A stretch of 64,000 nt of DNA from XYD12-FULL-36-8 sp964391015 (lineage in GTDB: Bacteria > Bacteroidota > Ignavibacteria > Ignavibacteriales > Ignavibacteriaceae), in NCBI GenBank assembly GCA_964391015.1, contig CAYMKU010000007.1, positions 1-64,000 of the forward strand. Reading direction: 5' to 3'. A program made the position numbers and the translations under genes. Each line of letters starts with the position of its first letter. Position 1 is the stretch's first letter. This document shows, piece by piece, positions 1 to 9,658 of the stretch. The notes under the pieces are model-generated. The model had not been told where the DNA came from. It saw only the letters and a list, made by a program, of their open reading frames with translations, and searched no databases.

Positions 1-330
<330 letters not shown>

Positions 331-334
331 AGTT

Positions 335-446
335 TAATTTTTTGTAATCTTGGCGTTTAGACGCTTGATTGAAACCATTTAACTGACTGGTTAAATGCAC
401 TCACTCTTACAAAGAACAAAATTAAATATCTTCTATAAAGAAGGGC
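335..446 (-). promoter_or_regulatory. 16S rRNA leader with stem-loops and a boxA-like element
   Basis: Between the predicted transcription start and mature 16S RNA are two clear inverted repeats: an 8-bp stem CATTTAAC/GTTAAATG (376-383 with 390-397) and a short GCGT/ACGC stem (353-356 with 361-364). Read on the minus strand, TGTTCTTTGTAA (418-407) resembles the boxA antitermination element of rRNA leaders. The stems are directly visible; the processing and antitermination roles are inferred from position. Confidence 0.45.
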
Positions 447-450
447 TTTA

Positions 451-479
451 AATTTACTTCGTAATTAATATAATGTCAA
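451..479 (-). promoter_or_regulatory. rRNA operon promoter (sigma70 type)
   Basis: On the minus strand a perfect TTGACA (479-474) is followed by exactly 17 bp and then TAAATT (456-451), placing transcription start near 444, about 110 nt upstream of 16S. This is the classical -35/-10 layout rather than the TTTG/TAnnTTTG pattern of Bacteroides and Flavobacterium. It is the best promoter in the window because position, spacing and -35 all agree. Confidence 0.7.
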
Positions 480-559
480 GCATTCGATTGAAAAATGTTC
501 AAATACTTTTTGAAGTTTTAAATTTGAACTCATTAAGCTATATCACGGTATTGCTTAGA

Positions 560-1936
560 TTATTTTCCTACTTGAATAAATAATAAAATTACAGTAGCAA
601 TCCCACCTAAGATTGAGGCAATACGACTTGCTTGTTCTACATGATCCCAAAATGTTTTGATAGGTTTTTTAGAAACCCATATATAATCTCCAGGTTCAAT
701 CTCAATATTTTTTTCCTTTACTTCATCAACAGAAATCCAACTTCTATTTTTTCCTTTAATAATATAAATATCTCCTGAGGATGTCTCTCCCTGACCACCA
801 ACTTTGTTTATGTAAAAATTATAATCTCTTCCTTTTTCAAATTTAACATATGATGGTTCATTCACTTGACCATAAACGTACACAAGATCTATTCTTGAAG
901 GAACATAGATTATGTCTCCATCTTTGACTATGAACACGGTATCAACTAAATCCTCAAACCGGGTGAAGTCAACATTTGCATTCCCGCGAAGAAACCTGAG
1001 TTTTTCATCTATACGAAAATAAATGGAATCTTCACTAATAAGCGTTGACATTCGCATCATCAATAGTTTTTCTATCTCCTCAGAAAAAGCTAAAGATTTG
1101 AAAACATTTACACCTCTTAAAACTTGCGCATTATTTAGATCAGCGTTTTTTGTGAAGCCGCCAGCTTTATCAAGAACCTCTTTCAAATTAGTACGCTCTT
1201 TTTTGATTGGAATATAACCCGGCATATTAAATTCACCGATAGCAAGTGCCTTATAGTCTTTCCTCTGAGTTTCATCTGCCATAACCCTAATTCTGTCTCC
1301 TCTTTTTAAGAAGATATCAGAATTAATATCCACAATTAAATTTTCCATTTTTTCGCCATCATAACTCAATCTTGTAATTTCTGCTTGATGTACATTCTCA
1401 TAGGCTTGATTTATCCCATCGACAAGAAATAATGCATCAGAAAGTTTATCACCATCAAAAAAATGAAATTTCCCTTCTGAATTAACCGCACCTGATACAG
1501 TGAAAAAATTTCTTTCAATATCCGTAGAAGGGAAAATAATTACGTCATCATTTTTTAGATATGGATTTAAATCGAAATTACCAGTTTTTCTAAACCTTAT
1601 TAAATCTATTTTGATTTGTTCACCATTTTTTCGTTTCAGCCAAATATTTCTTAGAGAATATTTTTCAAACTCTCTTTTTATATTGGCTATTTGTTCAACT
1701 GATGGTGAGTTGCCTAGAGCTAAATTATAAGCTTGATTATAAATTCTAGTAACAAATTGATCGACTCTTTCAGTCGCAGAAGCAGAATAACTACCGGTAA
1801 TAGGAAAATTTCCTCCGATGGAAACACTTATTAGTGAAGCTCCTGCTAAAATATCTGAGAATGAATTTTTCTCTGTTTGAGCATTTGCCAAACCAATTAA
1901 AAAACTAATAACAATAAAATAATCTCTAATTAACAT
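560..1936 (-). CDS. SLBB-domain polysaccharide export protein
   Basis: A 458-aa envelope protein, probably part of a capsule or exopolysaccharide export machine. Residues 1-19 form a signal peptide ending in ANAQ. A polysaccharide-export-like segment with a GGN..ITGSY motif lies near residues 40-55, followed by three SLBB-type beta-grasp segments (around 160-215, 230-290 and 350-405, each opening with a V.G.V/A..G pattern). A hydrophobic helix close to the C-terminus (about 436-454) could anchor it. It is co-directional with rfbB just upstream (10-bp gap), which fits surface polysaccharide synthesis. It has no Wza-type lipobox, so its membrane location is uncertain. The family is recognised; the exported polymer is unknown. 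Confidence 0.8.
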   Translation of the reverse strand: MLIRDYFIVISFLIGLANAQTEKNSFSDILAGASLISVSIGGNFPITGSYSASATERVDQFVTRIYNQAYNLALGNSPSVEQIANIKREFEKYSLRNIWLKRKNGEQIKIDLIRFRKTGNFDLNPYLKNDDVIIFPSTDIERNFFTVSGAVNSEGKFHFFDGDKLSDALFLVDGINQAYENVHQAEITRLSYDGEKMENLIVDINSDIFLKRGDRIRVMADETQRKDYKALAIGEFNMPGYIPIKKERTNLKEVLDKAGGFTKNADLNNAQVLRGVNVFKSLAFSEEIEKLLMMRMSTLISEDSIYFRIDEKLRFLRGNANVDFTRFEDLVDTVFIVKDGDIIYVPSRIDLVYVYGQVNEPSYVKFEKGRDYNFYINKVGGQGETSSGDIYIIKGKNRSWISVDEVKEKNIEIEPGDYIWVSKKPIKTFWDHVEQASRIASILGGIATVILLFIQVGK

Positions 1937-1946
1937 TTTTTTTCTT

Positions 1947-2960
1947 TTATCTTGTTAAATACTGCATTTCATAATATTTCTGGTATTCACCGGAAATTAT
2001 TCTTTTCCACCAATTTTCGTTTTTCAGATACCACTCAATAGTATCTGCAATAGCTTTTTCAAAAGTGAATAATGGTTTCCACTCTAACTCAGACTGAATT
2101 TTTGACGAGTCAATTGCGTATCTTCTATCATGCCCAGGACGATCTTTCACATATTCTATCTGTTCTTCACTCTTGTGCAAGTAATCAAGAATTAACTTAA
2201 TAATTTTAATGTTGGGCATTTCATTACTCGCACCAACATTATAAACCTCACCTATTCTACCTTTTTCAAAAACTAGCTCAACTGCTCTATTATGATCAAT
2301 AACATAAATCCAATCTCTCACATTTAGTCCATCTCCATAAACAGGCAACTTTTTACCATTTATTGAATTAAGAATCATTAATGGGATTAACTTCTCAGGA
2401 AATTGGTACTGACCATAATTGTTCGAGCAGCGAGTTGTCACTACCGGCATTCCGTAAGTGTGATAAAAAGCCATGACCATCATGTCTGCAGCAGCTTTGC
2501 TCGAAGAGTAGGGACTATTTGGAGATAACGGAGTTTTTTCAGAGAATAATCCATCTTTTCCAAGACTTCCATAGACCTCGTCAGTTGAAATTTGCAAAAA
2601 TTTTTCCACTTCAAATTTCCTTGCTACTTCAAGCAGGACATTTGTTCCTATTACATTTGTTCGGTAAAATATTTCAGAACCAAGAATACTTCTATCCACA
2701 TGAGATTCTGCAGCAAAATGAATTACATATCTAATCTTGAACTTTTCAAAAATATATTGAACAAGTTCAGCGTTTGTTATGTCGCCTTTTACAAAGTGAT
2801 AATTTTTCTTTTTTTCAGAAGGAATTAGATTTTCCAAATTACCAGCATAAGTAAGCTTATCGAGGTTGATAATATTATAATCATCTCTTTTATCAAGTAT
2901 GTAATTGATAAAATTACTGCCAATAAAACCTGCACCTCCAGTAACCAATATATTCTGCAT
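1947..2960 (-). CDS. rfbB: dTDP-glucose 4,6-dehydratase
   Basis: A 337-aa extended SDR enzyme converting dTDP-glucose to dTDP-4-keto-6-deoxyglucose, the second step toward dTDP-rhamnose and other deoxysugars. Visible signatures are the NAD-binding GGAGFIGSN at residues 7-15, the STDEVYG segment typical of RfbB, and the catalytic YSSSK. The C-terminal half carries the substrate-binding RCSNNYGQYQFPEKLIP region, which separates RfbB from other epimerases. Length matches the family. It lies upstream of the SLBB export gene with a 10-bp gap, so the pair probably belongs to one polysaccharide unit. The rfbA/C/D partners are not in the window; the RmlD-like gene at 7035 is a more distant relative. 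Confidence 0.93.
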   Translation of the reverse strand: MQNILVTGGAGFIGSNFINYILDKRDDYNIINLDKLTYAGNLENLIPSEKKKNYHFVKGDITNAELVQYIFEKFKIRYVIHFAAESHVDRSILGSEIFYRTNVIGTNVLLEVARKFEVEKFLQISTDEVYGSLGKDGLFSEKTPLSPNSPYSSSKAAADMMVMAFYHTYGMPVVTTRCSNNYGQYQFPEKLIPLMILNSINGKKLPVYGDGLNVRDWIYVIDHNRAVELVFEKGRIGEVYNVGASNEMPNIKIIKLILDYLHKSEEQIEYVKDRPGHDRRYAIDSSKIQSELEWKPLFTFEKAIADTIEWYLKNENWWKRIISGEYQKYYEMQYLTR

Positions 2961-2971
2961 TATATTTTTAC

Positions 2972-3700
2972 TTAGTATGAAAAAAAACCAATAAAGATAC
3001 CTGTTTGAATGAACAATCCATTACCATTTAATTTTGAAGGAACATTCAATAACTCTTTACCATTTTCAATCTTCCAATTTCTACCAATAGCCAACTGATA
3101 ACCACCGCCAATTCGAAATGAAACAAATCTATAAAAAGGAATATCAGCATTTAGCGTCGGCGAAAATAAGAAAAAACCATTACTGATTCTTCTACTGATG
3201 TTAGATGAAGTTGAGTTAGTGGTTGAAATTTCAGTCCACAAATCTTGCCAATTAAAACTTCCGGAGTTTCTATATAATTCAATCAGAATACCTCCGCCGC
3301 CGATTATTGCTCCAACAGAGACTGCCATATTTTTTACAAACGGAAGCGTATATTCAAGTGTCAACCCACCCCCATATATTTGAAATATTGCTTCTCTTGC
3401 AAAACCATCTTTAAAAGCCGATTCAGATGTTGAGCCGCCAAAACCCATTCCGCCAATTCTTAAGTTCGGAATAAACCCTATGTATACAAATCCAGCACCA
3501 CCCGAAGTATAAAATCCACTTTTACTGAGTTGCCCTGAGCCAAAACTTACAAGTTGCTTATTTATCTCGTCAAGACTAACAAAAATCCATCCTGGGGTAT
3601 AGCCGCCACCGCCACCAAACGGAGCGTCAAAATATTTTTTATCTTGTGAATATAAGTTCAAAGATAAGAATAAAACTATTAGAAATATTTTTTCTTTCAT
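2972..3700 (-). CDS. hypothetical secreted or outer-membrane protein
   Basis: An unrecognised protein of 242 aa from the preferred start at 3700, where a clean signal peptide begins (MKEKIFLIVLFLSL, cleavage after YSQ). A longer frame runs upstream but would bury that signal. The mature part opens with a run of glycines after DAPFG and continues as alternating aromatic/glycine strands (FGGSTSES, LTLEYTLPF, VGAIIGGGG) ending in F, which suggests a small outer-membrane beta-barrel. It sits immediately upstream of rfbB on the same strand (11-bp gap). No catalytic motif is evident. Confidence 0.6.
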   Translation of the reverse strand: MKEKIFLIVLFLSLNLYSQDKKYFDAPFGGGGGYTPGWIFVSLDEINKQLVSFGSGQLSKSGFYTSGGAGFVYIGFIPNLRIGGMGFGGSTSESAFKDGFAREAIFQIYGGGLTLEYTLPFVKNMAVSVGAIIGGGGILIELYRNSGSFNWQDLWTEISTTNSTSSNISRRISNGFFLFSPTLNADIPFYRFVSFRIGGGYQLAIGRNWKIENGKELLNVPSKLNGNGLFIQTGIFIGFFSY

Positions 3701-3871
3701 TTGCAGATAAAAAAGGTGTGTAAAGTTATGAAACGAAGCTATAAAAATAAAGTTAAATGGTTGTTTCACCCAGGAATTCCATAATTTGAAAACAAATCAA
3801 ATTTTCAGACTATGGTTTGATAAATGTCGATAAATTTAATCTGTAATTAAGCTCAATAAGTGAAAAATTTT

Positions 3872-5296
3872 TCATTCCAAATATTCAACTTCCATACTGT
3901 AATTCCACTTGTCAAAATAGAGATTACCCCCTTTCCATTCTACTTCACCCCTTTGGAAATCAACTGTTTCGCTTCGAGGATAAATTTTGGCTGGGAATAG
4001 CGGTTTAGAGTAATCATCATTTACTATAAAGCGATATGAGTCTATCCCACCGAGGTAAAAATATTTTTGTGATTCATCCAAATAATTTTTAATGCCAAAA
4101 CTTTGATCAACAGGAATCCATCCATACTGATCCACATAAATTTCACACCAATCGTGCAGATTAACTTCCGGCGGATGCATCATCCAACCGCTTTGCCATT
4201 TGGCAGGGATCCCATTGTATCTGCACAGAGTCATAAAAACCAAGGTTTGAATTCCGCAGTCTCCATGTCTGTTTTCCAGTGCATATTCAGGAATGTTAGT
4301 CAAGGTCGAGTACTCTCTTGCACTTGCCCATGGAATATTTTCATCAACCCAGATAAAAATCTTTTTAAGTTTTTGCAGTGGATTCTTTTCATCGCCAACA
4401 ATTTGAGTCGATAGATTTTTTATTTTCTCTGAAAAAACAATGTGAGGAAATTCCTCTTTAGTATATTTTGAAAAGATTTCTGAGTTGCCACTAAATGTAA
4501 TCTTTTTGCTATCATCAAACAGATTAACAAACTCCGCTTTGCTCGTAAAGATTAATTCCATCTCAAATTTTGTCGGCTGATCCTTTTCGGCCTTCTCTTC
4601 AAGATAAATAGTTCTCTGAAGATTTTTTACATCTGCAATTATATATTCACGTTTATTGACTTTCAAAAGTTGAACATTGGTTTGACGTGGGTTGGTTTCC
4701 CGTGGATAAGGTAGCCAGCATCGTATTACTTCTCCATCTGGAATGACATTTGGTTTTACTGTTAATGAATATTTGATTTTCATTTTTATCGGTAAGACAT
4801 ATCGTTCATCTTTGCTGGCTGCTTCAACAACCTTAGGAATGTAATCTTCCAAAAACACATCAAGACTACCCAATTTAATTCCATCAACTTTGTCTTTTTG
4901 CTTTTTTGCTTCCTTGTTTATTCTAAACAAATTAGGAACAGCATTATTAAAATATCTTTTTTCTCCATCTATAATTTTCATTTCGAGAGATTTATCGTTT
5001 TCCCAATTCAACAGCATTTCGTCAGTTAAATCAGCATAATACTTTTTCAAATCGTTTAGAACTTCGCTGCGAGTTTTCCTAAAATCCTTTCGAATCCTAT
5101 CCATTAATTCAATCTGGAATTTAAATTCATACTTTTCGAATTCAGAGAGACTATTATCAATTAACTTATTCTCAATCATAATCTGAGCTTGAGAAAAATT
5201 TCCTTGGTTGATCTGATCATTAATTTCGGAATATTTTGTTTGAGTGAATGAAGGAACAGAAACAAGAAAAATGAGAAGTATAAACCTCGGGCACAT
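3872..5296 (-). CDS. secreted transglutaminase-like cysteine protease-fold protein
   Basis: About 474 aa from the start that begins the signal peptide (MCPRFILLIFLVS, cleavage after FTQ); 20 upstream codons are in frame but unlikely. The C-terminal half carries a transglutaminase-core domain with the full triad in order: Cys in HGDCGIQ, His in NLHDWCEIY and Asp in IPVDQSFG. In bacteria this fold usually belongs to peptidases or amidases rather than protein cross-linkers. The N-terminal ~180 residues are rich in charged helices and unrecognised. It follows a small secreted gene (start 5754) on the same strand. Substrate unknown; an extracytoplasmic location is well supported. Confidence 0.75.
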   Translation of the reverse strand: MCPRFILLIFLVSVPSFTQTKYSEINDQINQGNFSQAQIMIENKLIDNSLSEFEKYEFKFQIELMDRIRKDFRKTRSEVLNDLKKYYADLTDEMLLNWENDKSLEMKIIDGEKRYFNNAVPNLFRINKEAKKQKDKVDGIKLGSLDVFLEDYIPKVVEAASKDERYVLPIKMKIKYSLTVKPNVIPDGEVIRCWLPYPRETNPRQTNVQLLKVNKREYIIADVKNLQRTIYLEEKAEKDQPTKFEMELIFTSKAEFVNLFDDSKKITFSGNSEIFSKYTKEEFPHIVFSEKIKNLSTQIVGDEKNPLQKLKKIFIWVDENIPWASAREYSTLTNIPEYALENRHGDCGIQTLVFMTLCRYNGIPAKWQSGWMMHPPEVNLHDWCEIYVDQYGWIPVDQSFGIKNYLDESQKYFYLGGIDSYRFIVNDDYSKPLFPAKIYPRSETVDFQRGEVEWKGGNLYFDKWNYSMEVEYLE

Positions 5297-5370
5297 CTTA
5301 ACCCTCGATATATTAAAAATATTACAGAACAATGAAACCATGTTTTCCAAAACCATTGCTCGAAATATTA

Positions 5371-5754
5371 TTATGATTTAATTATTTTAATTTTTAGGAG
5401 AGATTCTAAGGGTAAAACAACAATTTCATCTCCTTTTCTACAGAAATAACGATCCTTTATTATTTCGAATTCTTTCAATTTCCCACTTGATAATAGAATA
5501 TCAGCAGTAATTGTTTTTTTCTTAATTGATTTAAAAGTAACCTCACTGATATAATCGAACTGTAACCAAAAATAACTCTCTTTCTGCTGAACTTGAAACA
5601 CGTGGTTTAATCTACCTTGAATTCCAGTACTTTTCCCTATGTCATCATATTGAATTATTTCTCCATCTCTGAATTGTACTTCAAATTTTCTTAATGTTTG
5701 ATCACTATTAATAAAATTGGTGATGCTAAAGATGATGAAAATGAAAAAAATCAT
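5371..5754 (-). CDS. hypothetical small secreted protein
   Basis: A 127-aa protein. The ATG at 5754 is preferred because GGAGG lies seven bases upstream and the protein then begins with a hydrophobic signal (MIFFIFIIFSITNF). The remainder looks like a beta-rich domain (KFEVQFRDGEIIQYDD, WLQFDYISEVTFK), perhaps a small SH3-like or PilZ-like fold, with no diagnostic motif. It precedes the transglutaminase gene and is divergent from anmK across an AT-rich gap. Function unknown. Confidence 0.55.
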   Translation of the reverse strand: MIFFIFIIFSITNFINSDQTLRKFEVQFRDGEIIQYDDIGKSTGIQGRLNHVFQVQQKESYFWLQFDYISEVTFKSIKKKTITADILLSSGKLKEFEIIKDRYFCRKGDEIVVLPLESLLKIKIIKS

Positions 5755-5850
5755 TTTATCCTCCAAAAATTTTTTAACCTATATTTAAAATAACATTTTA
5801 ATAAATTTATAACCAGATTTAATAAATAATCTATCATTTAGTGAACTCAG

Positions 5851-7038
5851 ATGTGCAAAGAATTAATTAATAACCTCCCTAGGAAAAAATATGTAATTGG
5901 TTTAATGTCAGGAACATCCGTTGACGGTGTTGATGCAGCATTGACTTTGATTAATGGAAAAGGAGTTAACACCAAAATAAAGCAGTTGGGATTTATCACT
6001 TACCCTTTCCCTAAACAAATGAGAACGCTAATTCTCCGTAATGCAGAGTTGAATGGAGGGAATGTAACCGACATTTGTAAATTAAATTTTTTAATTGCAA
6101 GAGTTTATGTCTCTTCTATCATATCGCTTTGCAATAAAATTAAATTTCCCATCAATAAAGTTGATTTAATCGGTTCGCATGGACAGACAATTCACCATTT
6201 ACCGAAAAAAGAAAAATTATTCGGCTATGATACCAGCAGCACTTTGCAAATTGGAGATCCAAGTGTAATTGCAAAACTAACTGGAATATTGACCGTCGGT
6301 GATTTTAGAATAGGTGATGTTGCCCTTGACGGACAGGGTGCGCCGCTTATCCCTTACTTTGACTACATAATTTTTCATTCGAATAAAATAAACAGAGCAC
6401 TGCTTAATATCGGAGGTATTTCAAACATTACGCTGCTAAAGAAAAGGGGCAAAGTTGACGATGTCGTAGCATTCGATACTGGTCCAGGTAATATGCTGAT
6501 AGATTATTTAGCGAAACAATTCTTTGATAAAGATTATGATAAAGATGGAAAAATAGCAGAGAGTGGAAAGCTTAACCACAATGTTTTTTCTTTTCTTATC
6601 GAGAATGATACTTTCATTGAACGCAAACCGCCAAAGTCAACTGGACGAGAATACTACGGAAAAATATTTCTTTCAAAACTCATTAGAAAGTTTAGGAAGA
6701 TTCCTCCTCAAGATATGATTAGGACTGTAACCAAATTCACTGCATATGGTATTTATCGCAATTATGAAAAATTCATTAAGAAAGAGACTGAAATTGCAGA
6801 ATTAATTATCAGCGGCGGCGGTGCAAGAAACATACAGCTTGTTGAAGATTTGAAGGAATACTTCGGAAAATCAGTTAAAATTAAAAATATCGAGAGTTTA
6901 GGAATTTCTTCCGATGCTAAAGAGGCAATTTGCTTTGCTGTATTAGCCAATGAAACAATATCCGGAAATGAAACTAATATTCCTCGTGTTACAGGTGCAA
7001 AGCGAAAAACTATTTTGGGGAAGATTTGTCTGCCATGA
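5851..7038 (+). CDS. anmK: anhydro-N-acetylmuramic acid kinase
   Basis: A 395-aa cytoplasmic kinase of the ASKHA fold that opens and phosphorylates 1,6-anhydroMurNAc released during murein turnover, giving MurNAc-6-phosphate. The AnmK signature GLMSGTSVDGVDAAL is near residues 17-31, followed by GSHGQTIHH, the GDFRIGDVALDGQGAPL substrate loop, GGISN, DTGPGNMLID and the nucleotide-binding SGGGARN. It is slightly longer than typical (~370 aa) because of the N-terminal extension. The last codons overlap the next gene in an ATGA junction at 7035-7038. It functionally matches the peptidoglycan-recycling operon at 58323-63726. Confidence 0.93.
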   Translation: MCKELINNLPRKKYVIGLMSGTSVDGVDAALTLINGKGVNTKIKQLGFITYPFPKQMRTLILRNAELNGGNVTDICKLNFLIARVYVSSIISLCNKIKFPINKVDLIGSHGQTIHHLPKKEKLFGYDTSSTLQIGDPSVIAKLTGILTVGDFRIGDVALDGQGAPLIPYFDYIIFHSNKINRALLNIGGISNITLLKKRGKVDDVVAFDTGPGNMLIDYLAKQFFDKDYDKDGKIAESGKLNHNVFSFLIENDTFIERKPPKSTGREYYGKIFLSKLIRKFRKIPPQDMIRTVTKFTAYGIYRNYEKFIKKETEIAELIISGGGARNIQLVEDLKEYFGKSVKIKNIESLGISSDAKEAICFAVLANETISGNETNIPRVTGAKRKTILGKICLP

Positions 7039-7937
7039 GAATTTTAATTACTGGTGGCGGTGGATTTCTGGGGCAGTATTTAAACCTAAGGTTGTCTAAA
7101 AATCACGACATTGTCTCTTTGTATCATCAACATAAAAGAAATTGTACCAACTACAAGAATTTTCCGGTTGACATTTGCAATTCCATCGGGCTAAAAAATA
7201 TTTTTGATGACCATAAACCAAATGTTGTAATCCATGCTGCTTCGATTTCAACTCCACAAAAAGCGAATGCACTTCCGACTAAGATTGTTTATGAAACGAA
7301 TGTCACTGCAACAAAAAACATCGCAGAATTTTGTGCACAACACGAATCAAAACTTATTTATACATCCACAGATTTGGTTTATGCAGGTTATCGCGGTTCA
7401 TATTTGAAGGAAGACGCAAAATTAATTCCTATCTCTCTCTATGCTGAAACGAAGTTAATGGGAGAAGAAAAAATTAAATCAACTTTTGATAATTATTTAA
7501 TCTTAAGAACTGCTTTAATGTTCGGGTTGGGATTAAATGGAACATCATGTTTCTTTCATCAAATGTACGATAAATTGAAAGCTGGAGAAAAAGTGAAAGT
7601 GTTCTATGATCAATTTAGAAGTCCTCTCTCAGTCCTCGAAGCGACCAAAATAATAGAATCTCTTTGTGTATCAGATGTGAAACGTGAAATAATTAACTTT
7701 GGCGGAAACGAACGATTATCCAGATATGATTTGGCATTACTGTTATGCCAAGCTGCTAAATTTGATGAGACATTGCTTGAAAAAACTTCGATGTATGATT
7801 TGCCTGATTTACCTCATGTTGCTGATGTTTCAATGAATGTTGAAAAACTCCAATCGTTGGGAATTCATATGAAGTCAACAGAAAAAGCTCTGCAGGAGAT
7901 ACTTAACGTAAATTGGTTTGACAATCTTACTAAATAA
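7035..7937 (+). CDS. RmlD-like NAD(P)-dependent sugar reductase/epimerase
   Basis: A 300-aa extended SDR related to dTDP-4-dehydrorhamnose reductase. The ATG at 7035 is chosen over an upstream TTG at 7026 because it forms a 4-base ATGA overlap with anmK. Visible features are the nucleotide-binding GGGGFLGQY at the N-terminus, YTSTDLVYAG, and the catalytic YAETK. The C-terminal FYDQFRSPLSV segment matches RmlD rather than RfbB. Translational coupling to anmK suggests a role in cell-wall sugar metabolism, but the natural substrate cannot be read from sequence; true RmlD activity would need RfbC, which is not seen. Confidence 0.78.
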   Translation: MRILITGGGGFLGQYLNLRLSKNHDIVSLYHQHKRNCTNYKNFPVDICNSIGLKNIFDDHKPNVVIHAASISTPQKANALPTKIVYETNVTATKNIAEFCAQHESKLIYTSTDLVYAGYRGSYLKEDAKLIPISLYAETKLMGEEKIKSTFDNYLILRTALMFGLGLNGTSCFFHQMYDKLKAGEKVKVFYDQFRSPLSVLEATKIIESLCVSDVKREIINFGGNERLSRYDLALLLCQAAKFDETLLEKTSMYDLPDLPHVADVSMNVEKLQSLGIHMKSTEKALQEILNVNWFDNLTK

Positions 7938-7974
7938 ATACCTTGGAATTACTGATTTAAAATTTGGTATAAAT

Positions 7975-9615
7975 ATGTTAAAGATTCTTTTCAGCTTAAT
8001 ACTTTTTGTTTATCCGGTTGGTCTTGCACAAACAATTTCGGGAACAGTAGTAGATTCAATAACTCAATCTGGAATTACCAATGCAAAGGTTGTAGTTATT
8101 AATTTGAATACCGGTTTCACCGATTCCGCTTTCACAAATTCATCAGGAAATTGGAGTTACAACTTTTTTACAGACGTACCTAATCATGATAATTCTAACC
8201 CTTCAAAATTTTTAATTGCCCAGAATTATCCCAACCCGTTTAACCCTTCAACAACAATTGAATTCAATATTCCTAAAACAGGAAATGTTCAAATTTTAAT
8301 TCATGATATTCTTGGACAACTAATTGATTCACGTGAACAATTTCTGACTGCTGGCAGTTATTCTATTAGATGGAATGCTAAGGGAAGTGCCGGAGTTTAT
8401 TTCTACACTATAGAAACAGATAATGAATTCATCACTAATAAAATGATATTACTTGATGGGGGTAATGGAAATGGTTTGTCAAATTTTCAACATGGAAATA
8501 AAATTCGGAATATTACTTTTTACAAATCATTATCAGTTCAAGCCGCAATAACATTTTCAAAACTTGGATATGTGACTCAGTCAATCAATACTACAGTTAA
8601 TGGCGGAGAGCATTTTAATGCCGCTTTGTTAACAGTACATCACAATGCAACTCTCATTGATCTTCATAATGATATCCTCGAAGTTATGATTGGTGAGCCC
8701 ACATATCACTTGGGAACTTTGCATACAACTCACCATACTGATATCCCTCGCTTACAAAAAGGTGGAGTTGATGTTCAATTCTTTTCAGTTTGGGTTAGCC
8801 CATCACAGTTTCCAGATACTTTTTATTACGATCAATCACAAGTGATGATAAATCTGTTAAACAGTGAAATTTCTCTAAATCAAAACACAATTGGACTTGC
8901 GAGGAATCCACAAGAAACGATTGTACTTAATAATAGCGGTAAGATTGCTGCAGTAATTGGAGTTGAAGGCGGGCACGCAATTGAAAATAATCTCGACAAT
9001 CTCGTGAACCTTTATAACGAAGGAATGAGATACATGACCATAACATGGAACAATAGCACAAGTTGGGCAGTATCTGCGCAAGATTCACGGTCGGCTACGG
9101 TTGGACTTTCGGATTTCGGCAGATCAGTTATTAGAAAGATGGATTCTCTTGGAGTGATAATTGATATTTCACACACTGGAATAAAAACCATTCAAGATAT
9201 TTTACAAATAACCACAAACCCAATTATAGCTACACATTCAGGCGCAAGAGCATTGAGAAATCATTATAGAAATCTTTATGACAGCCAAATAATTGATATT
9301 GCTAATACTGGCGGAGTGATTGGTGTTGTTTTTTATCTTCCATTCTTAACCAGTGGAAATAGTGCAAATATTGACAGCGTGATAAAACACATTGATTACA
9401 TAAAAAATCTTGTGGGGATTGATCATGTAGCCATCGGCTCTGACTTTGACGGAATTGAAGTAACACCAGTTGGATTGGAAGACGTTTCTAAATTTCCTGC
9501 ACTCACATTAAAACTTTTGGAGCATGGTTACTCTCAGCAAGATGTTGAAAAAATTCTTGGAGGAAATTTTATGCGAGTGTTTGAACAGGTGTGCGGGGGA
9601 AAAAAGTTGCAATAA
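7975..9615 (+). CDS. secreted membrane-dipeptidase (M19) with internal sorting-like domain
   Basis: A 546-aa protein starting at the ATG at 7975, which begins a signal peptide (MLKILFSLILFVYPVG, cut after LAQ). Order of domains: a carboxypeptidase-regulatory-like beta domain starts near residue 21 (ISGTVVD); a type IX-style sorting domain (QNYPNPFNPSTTI, then KMILLDGG) occupies about 78-162; the tail of the regulatory domain resumes (FSKLGYVTQSI) near 195; then a renal-dipeptidase/M19 domain from about 222. Metal ligands expected for M19 are present: HND, the Glu of GVEGG, SHTG, THSGAR and GSDFDG. It therefore probably hydrolyses dipeptides outside the cytoplasm. The sorting domain being internal is unusual, because these normally end the protein. 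Confidence 0.85.
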   Translation: MLKILFSLILFVYPVGLAQTISGTVVDSITQSGITNAKVVVINLNTGFTDSAFTNSSGNWSYNFFTDVPNHDNSNPSKFLIAQNYPNPFNPSTTIEFNIPKTGNVQILIHDILGQLIDSREQFLTAGSYSIRWNAKGSAGVYFYTIETDNEFITNKMILLDGGNGNGLSNFQHGNKIRNITFYKSLSVQAAITFSKLGYVTQSINTTVNGGEHFNAALLTVHHNATLIDLHNDILEVMIGEPTYHLGTLHTTHHTDIPRLQKGGVDVQFFSVWVSPSQFPDTFYYDQSQVMINLLNSEISLNQNTIGLARNPQETIVLNNSGKIAAVIGVEGGHAIENNLDNLVNLYNEGMRYMTITWNNSTSWAVSAQDSRSATVGLSDFGRSVIRKMDSLGVIIDISHTGIKTIQDILQITTNPIIATHSGARALRNHYRNLYDSQIIDIANTGGVIGVVFYLPFLTSGNSANIDSVIKHIDYIKNLVGIDHVAIGSDFDGIEVTPVGLEDVSKFPALTLKLLEHGYSQQDVEKILGGNFMRVFEQVCGGKKLQ

Positions 9616-9618
9616 TCA

Positions 9619-9649
9619 AGTGAGACTCACTTTTGAAGTGAGTCTCGCT
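9619..9649. terminator. inverted repeat between convergent genes
   Basis: A 13-bp stem (9619-9631 with 9637-9649, one G-T pair, 5-base loop) lies exactly between the stop codons of two converging genes. Neither side has a strong run of U in the transcript directly after the stem, so it may be a weak bidirectional terminator or an mRNA 3'-end protector rather than a textbook intrinsic terminator. Confidence 0.6.
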
Positions 9650-9658
9650 AAAAATAAT

